Shown piece after piece: positions 62,235 to 64,000 of a stretch of DNA of 64,000 nucleotides. The translations under genes and the position numbers were made by a program. Source of the stretch: DATHTC01 sp963746805 (GTDB lineage: Bacteria > Actinomycetota > Thermoleophilia > Gaiellales > Gaiellaceae). The stretch's first letter is position 1, and each line of letters opens with the position of its first letter. Below the pieces are notes generated by a model. That model saw only the letters and a program-made list of their open reading frames with translations, was not told where the DNA came from and did not search any database. Where the stretch lies: positions 118,561 to 182,560 of the forward strand of contig CAVVCQ010000006.1 of the NCBI GenBank assembly GCA_963746805.1. The letters are read 5' to 3'.

Positions 62235-62950
62235 TCACCAGCGAGGCCGCGCACCGGGAATTCCGCCTGTGCGCGGAGGCGCTCATCGACCGTCCCGTCC
62301 TGACGGCCGCGAACGACCGGCCGCTGCTGGAAAAGATCCGCCGGCACCAGCCCGCCCTGCAGTCCACGTTCGGGCGGCTGACGGGGTGGCGCGTGCAGGC
62401 GCACCCGGAGTTCGCGCGGCTGGTCAAGACGCCGGCGCGGGCCGAGGCGTCGCACGGGCTGCCGTGGGCGCGGGGAAGGACGGACTACGCGCTGCTGGCG
62501 TGGGTGCTGTGGTACGGCGAGCACACCGGCGGCCGCAAGTCCACCGTCAGCCAGATCGCGGAAGAGATCAAGCTGCGCAGCGCCGGCGTGGACGATGCCG
62601 GGCTGGACTGGACGTCGCGCGAGCAGCGGCTGGCGGCGCGACGCGTCTTTCGCGGGCTGGAGGAGATGGGCGTGTTCGCCGGCAGGACGGCAGCGTGGAC
62701 GAGTGGGCGGACGAGAACGGCAAGCGCGACGCGCTCTACGCCTGGGGGGCGGCCGCCTGGCGCATCCACGTGGGCATCCCCGCGGCGGAGCTGGAGCGGC
62801 TGGCGGAGGGCCGGCCCGCGCCCGCCTCCCCCGCCCCGCCGGACGGCACGGACGAGATCCGCCTGTACCGCACCCTCCTCCTGAACCCGGCCCTCTTCCG
62901 GCGCGACGATCTCGCCGCGTTTCGCCTGGTCCAGAACCCCGAGCAGCGGG
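62231..62950 (+). CDS. Wadjet-like JetB (DUF2398/TIGR02678), frameshifted and 3'-truncated
   Basis: About 240 residues visible. The family's N-terminus is clear: HREFRLCAEALIDRPVLTAA, then HQPALQSTFGRLTGWRVQAH PEFARLVKTPAR, and GRTDYALLAWVLWYGEHTGG. One slip near 62,690 (MGVFAGR / DGSVDEWADENGKRDALYAW resumes). The text stops making sense at FRLVQNPEQR, about base 62,950, where another genome's gene begins; full-length TIGR02678 proteins are longer. JetB is the KITE-like subunit of the Wadjet SMC complex (family knowledge). JetC (SMC) and JetD (nuclease) should follow in the original genome. Confidence 0.75.
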
Positions 62951-62970
62951 CGCTCGGCCGACCGCGACGT
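62940..62970. other. Second junction between unlike genomes
   Basis: The JetB-like frame ends in mid-domain and a LptF-like protein starts in mid-domain within ~20 bases. Codon choice moves from CTG/GTG back to CTC/GTC. No mobile-element end is visible. Confidence 0.7.
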
Positions 62971-63348
62971 GCGGCGCGAGCTGTCGAGCCTCACGACGCA
63001 GCTCGATCGCTGGCGCCGCCAGAAGGAAACGAAGGAGCGGGAGACGGCCCGCTACGAGGTCGAGATCCAGAAGAAGCTCGCGATCCCGTTCGCGTGCGTC
63101 GTGTTCGTTCTCATCGGCGCGCCGCTCGGAATGCGTGTGGGCCGCGGCGGCGTCGGCGCGAGCGCCGGCCTCTCGCTGGGGTTCTTCCTCGTCTCCAACC
63201 ACCCGCTCGGTTGGCGGCGAGGGAGCTCGCCGACCGCGGGCTCCTGCCGCCGGTCGTGGCGATGTGGGCGGCGAACGCGCTCCTCTGCCTCTGCGGAGTG
63301 TGGCTCTTTTCTCGGCCTCGCGCGGAGCGGCACGGGACGCCCGCGATC
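62955..63348 (+). CDS. LptF/LptG-family permease, C-terminal fragment, frameshifted
   Basis: Last ~130 residues of a lipopolysaccharide-export permease. RRELSSLTTQLDRWRRQKET KERETARYEVEIQKKLAIPF then the helix ACVVFVLIGAPLGMRVGRGG are characteristic of the second half of LptF/YjgP proteins. A slip near 63,205 moves the frame (GFFLVSNHPLGW; continuation VVAMWAANALLCLCGVWLFS in another frame). No stop is seen before the next permease in the final frame, so the border at 63348 is set by the next start. Confidence 0.75.
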
Positions 63349-64000
63349 GTGATCCGGCTCCACGAGCGCTACATCTTCAGCTCGTTCGTGTCGGCGCTCG
63401 CCGTCGCGCTCGCCGCGTTCGTCACCATCTTCCTCGTGGTCGACCTCTTCGAGAAGATCGACACGTACGTCGATCACGATGCCGCCGCCGGCGCGATCGT
63501 GAAGTACAGCCTCTACAAGACGCCGCAGATCGTCACGACGGTTCTTCCGGTCGCGATGCTTCTCGGCTGCCTGTTCGGGATCGGAAGCCTCACGCGCCGG
63601 AACGAGCTCTTGCCGCTGCAGAATGCCGGCCTCTCGCAGAATCGGATCCTGGCGCCCGTTTACTTCGCCGGGCTCCTCATCGGCAGCGGCGTTCGCGGCG
63701 GGCGAAACGATCGTTCCGCGGGCGAACGAGGCGCTCGAGCGCGTGTGGCGGACCGAGATCCGCCGCGAGCCGGGCGATCCGGGGCAACTTCGCACGAACG
63801 TGAACTACCTGGGAGAAGGCGGCCGCTACTACCTGATCGGGCGCTACGATGCGCGCCAGCAATCGATGCACGACGTCGTCGTCGAGACGTTCGCGAACAA
63901 CACGCTCGTCGAGCGGCTCGACGCGAAGGAAGCGGTGTGGGTTGGCGAGCGCTGGGAATTCCGCAACGGCTTCCTGCGACGATTCGTCGACGATCGCGAG
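63349..64000 (+). CDS. LptG-like permease, N-terminal part, running off the window
   Basis: About 215 residues of the second LptF/G permease, starting at a GTG (IRLHERYIFSSFVSALAVAL). Two helices, TTVLPVAMLLGCLFGIGSLT RRNELLPLQNAG (the conserved LptG second-helix loop), then after a slip near 63,685 the start of the periplasmic jellyroll (ANEALERVWRTEIRREPGDP, NYLGEGGRYYLIGRYDARQQ). With LptF it forms the inner-membrane core of the LPS transporter, so this part comes from a diderm bacterium. Confidence 0.78.
   Translation, partial: MIRLHERYIFSSFVSALAVALAAFVTIFLVVDLFEKIDTYVDHDAAAGAIVKYSLYKTPQIVTTVLPVAMLLGCLFGIGSLTRRNELLPLQNAGLSQNRILAPVYFAGLLIGSGVRGGRNDRSAGERGARARVADRDPPRAGRSGATSHERELPGRRRPLLPDRALRCAPAIDARRRRRDVREQHARRAARREGSGVGWRALGIPQRLPATIRRRSR

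Overview
The window is very GC-rich and does not read as one genome. Bases 1 to about 53,280 look like a monoderm actinobacterium, probably of the Thermoleophilia/Gaiellales type (inference from gene content and style). Leucine and valine are mostly CTC and GTC there, and the genes include Ku, FolE2, ThyX, an actinobacterial-type Tad/Flp pilus cluster, ECF sigma/anti-sigma, DevS/NarL-like two-component genes and an N-terminal-GNAT acyl-CoA synthetase. From about 53,280 to 62,950 the text switches abruptly to CTG/GTG-rich coding and to Gemmatimonadota-like content (inference). From about 62,950 to the end it switches again, to LptF/LptG lipopolysaccharide-export permeases of a diderm bacterium. 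Both switches cut proteins mid-domain on each side, so a chimeric metagenomic contig is the simplest reading.

Layout of part 1. 1-1.9 kb is the end of an FtsX-type ABC permease. 1.9-2.5 kb holds a tandem repeat carrying REP-like palindromes. 2.5-13.8 kb is housekeeping and stress genes: cupin, degenerate kinase, folE2, plsY, two superoxide dismutases, SDR, ECF sigma with anti-sigma, thyX, DUF72, a Lys/Ala-rich secreted protein and an O-antigen-ligase-like protein. 14.1-14.7 kb is a REP-associated tyrosine transposase gene bracketed by palindromes of the type also found near 2.3 and 21.8 kb. 14.7-18.7 kb carries an M32 carboxypeptidase, RidA, a STAS protein, a coiled-coil protein and Ku. 19-27 kb carries an orphan peptide-binding protein, LysR, an Fe-S-type HTH regulator next to a NirK-like copper oxidase, a Pat-like acyltransferase and a CBS-BON protein. 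27-35.6 kb carries a two-component pair, a sigma factor, glycogen phosphorylase, an MFS exporter and an AhpD-like protein. 35.7-38.8 kb is a single 1,031-residue fusion of a NqrB/RnfD (UnbU-like) membrane domain with FG-GAP repeats and an ASPIC/UnbV domain.

38.8-51.6 kb is a pilus region. LuxR-type regulators and small membrane proteins lead into a reverse-strand Tad operon (flp, tadE, tadG, cpaB, cpaE, cpaF, a VWA-tadB fusion, tadC), with a forward DUF192/prepilin-peptidase pair diverging from it. Nearly every Tad gene is broken by a single-base shift after which the correct protein resumes, which points to sequence error rather than decay.

Part 2 (53.3-62.9 kb) has a truncated hybrid-type histidine kinase, a MITE-like palindromic element, a two-RCK potassium channel, a 390-bp inverted-repeat element, an M48 (Ste24-like) protease, an unrecognised coupled gene pair sharing a Gly-rich motif, and the first two genes (DUF2397, DUF2398) of a Wadjet-like SMC anti-plasmid defence operon. 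The SMC and nuclease genes are lost at the second junction. I saw no rRNA, tRNA or CRISPR array.
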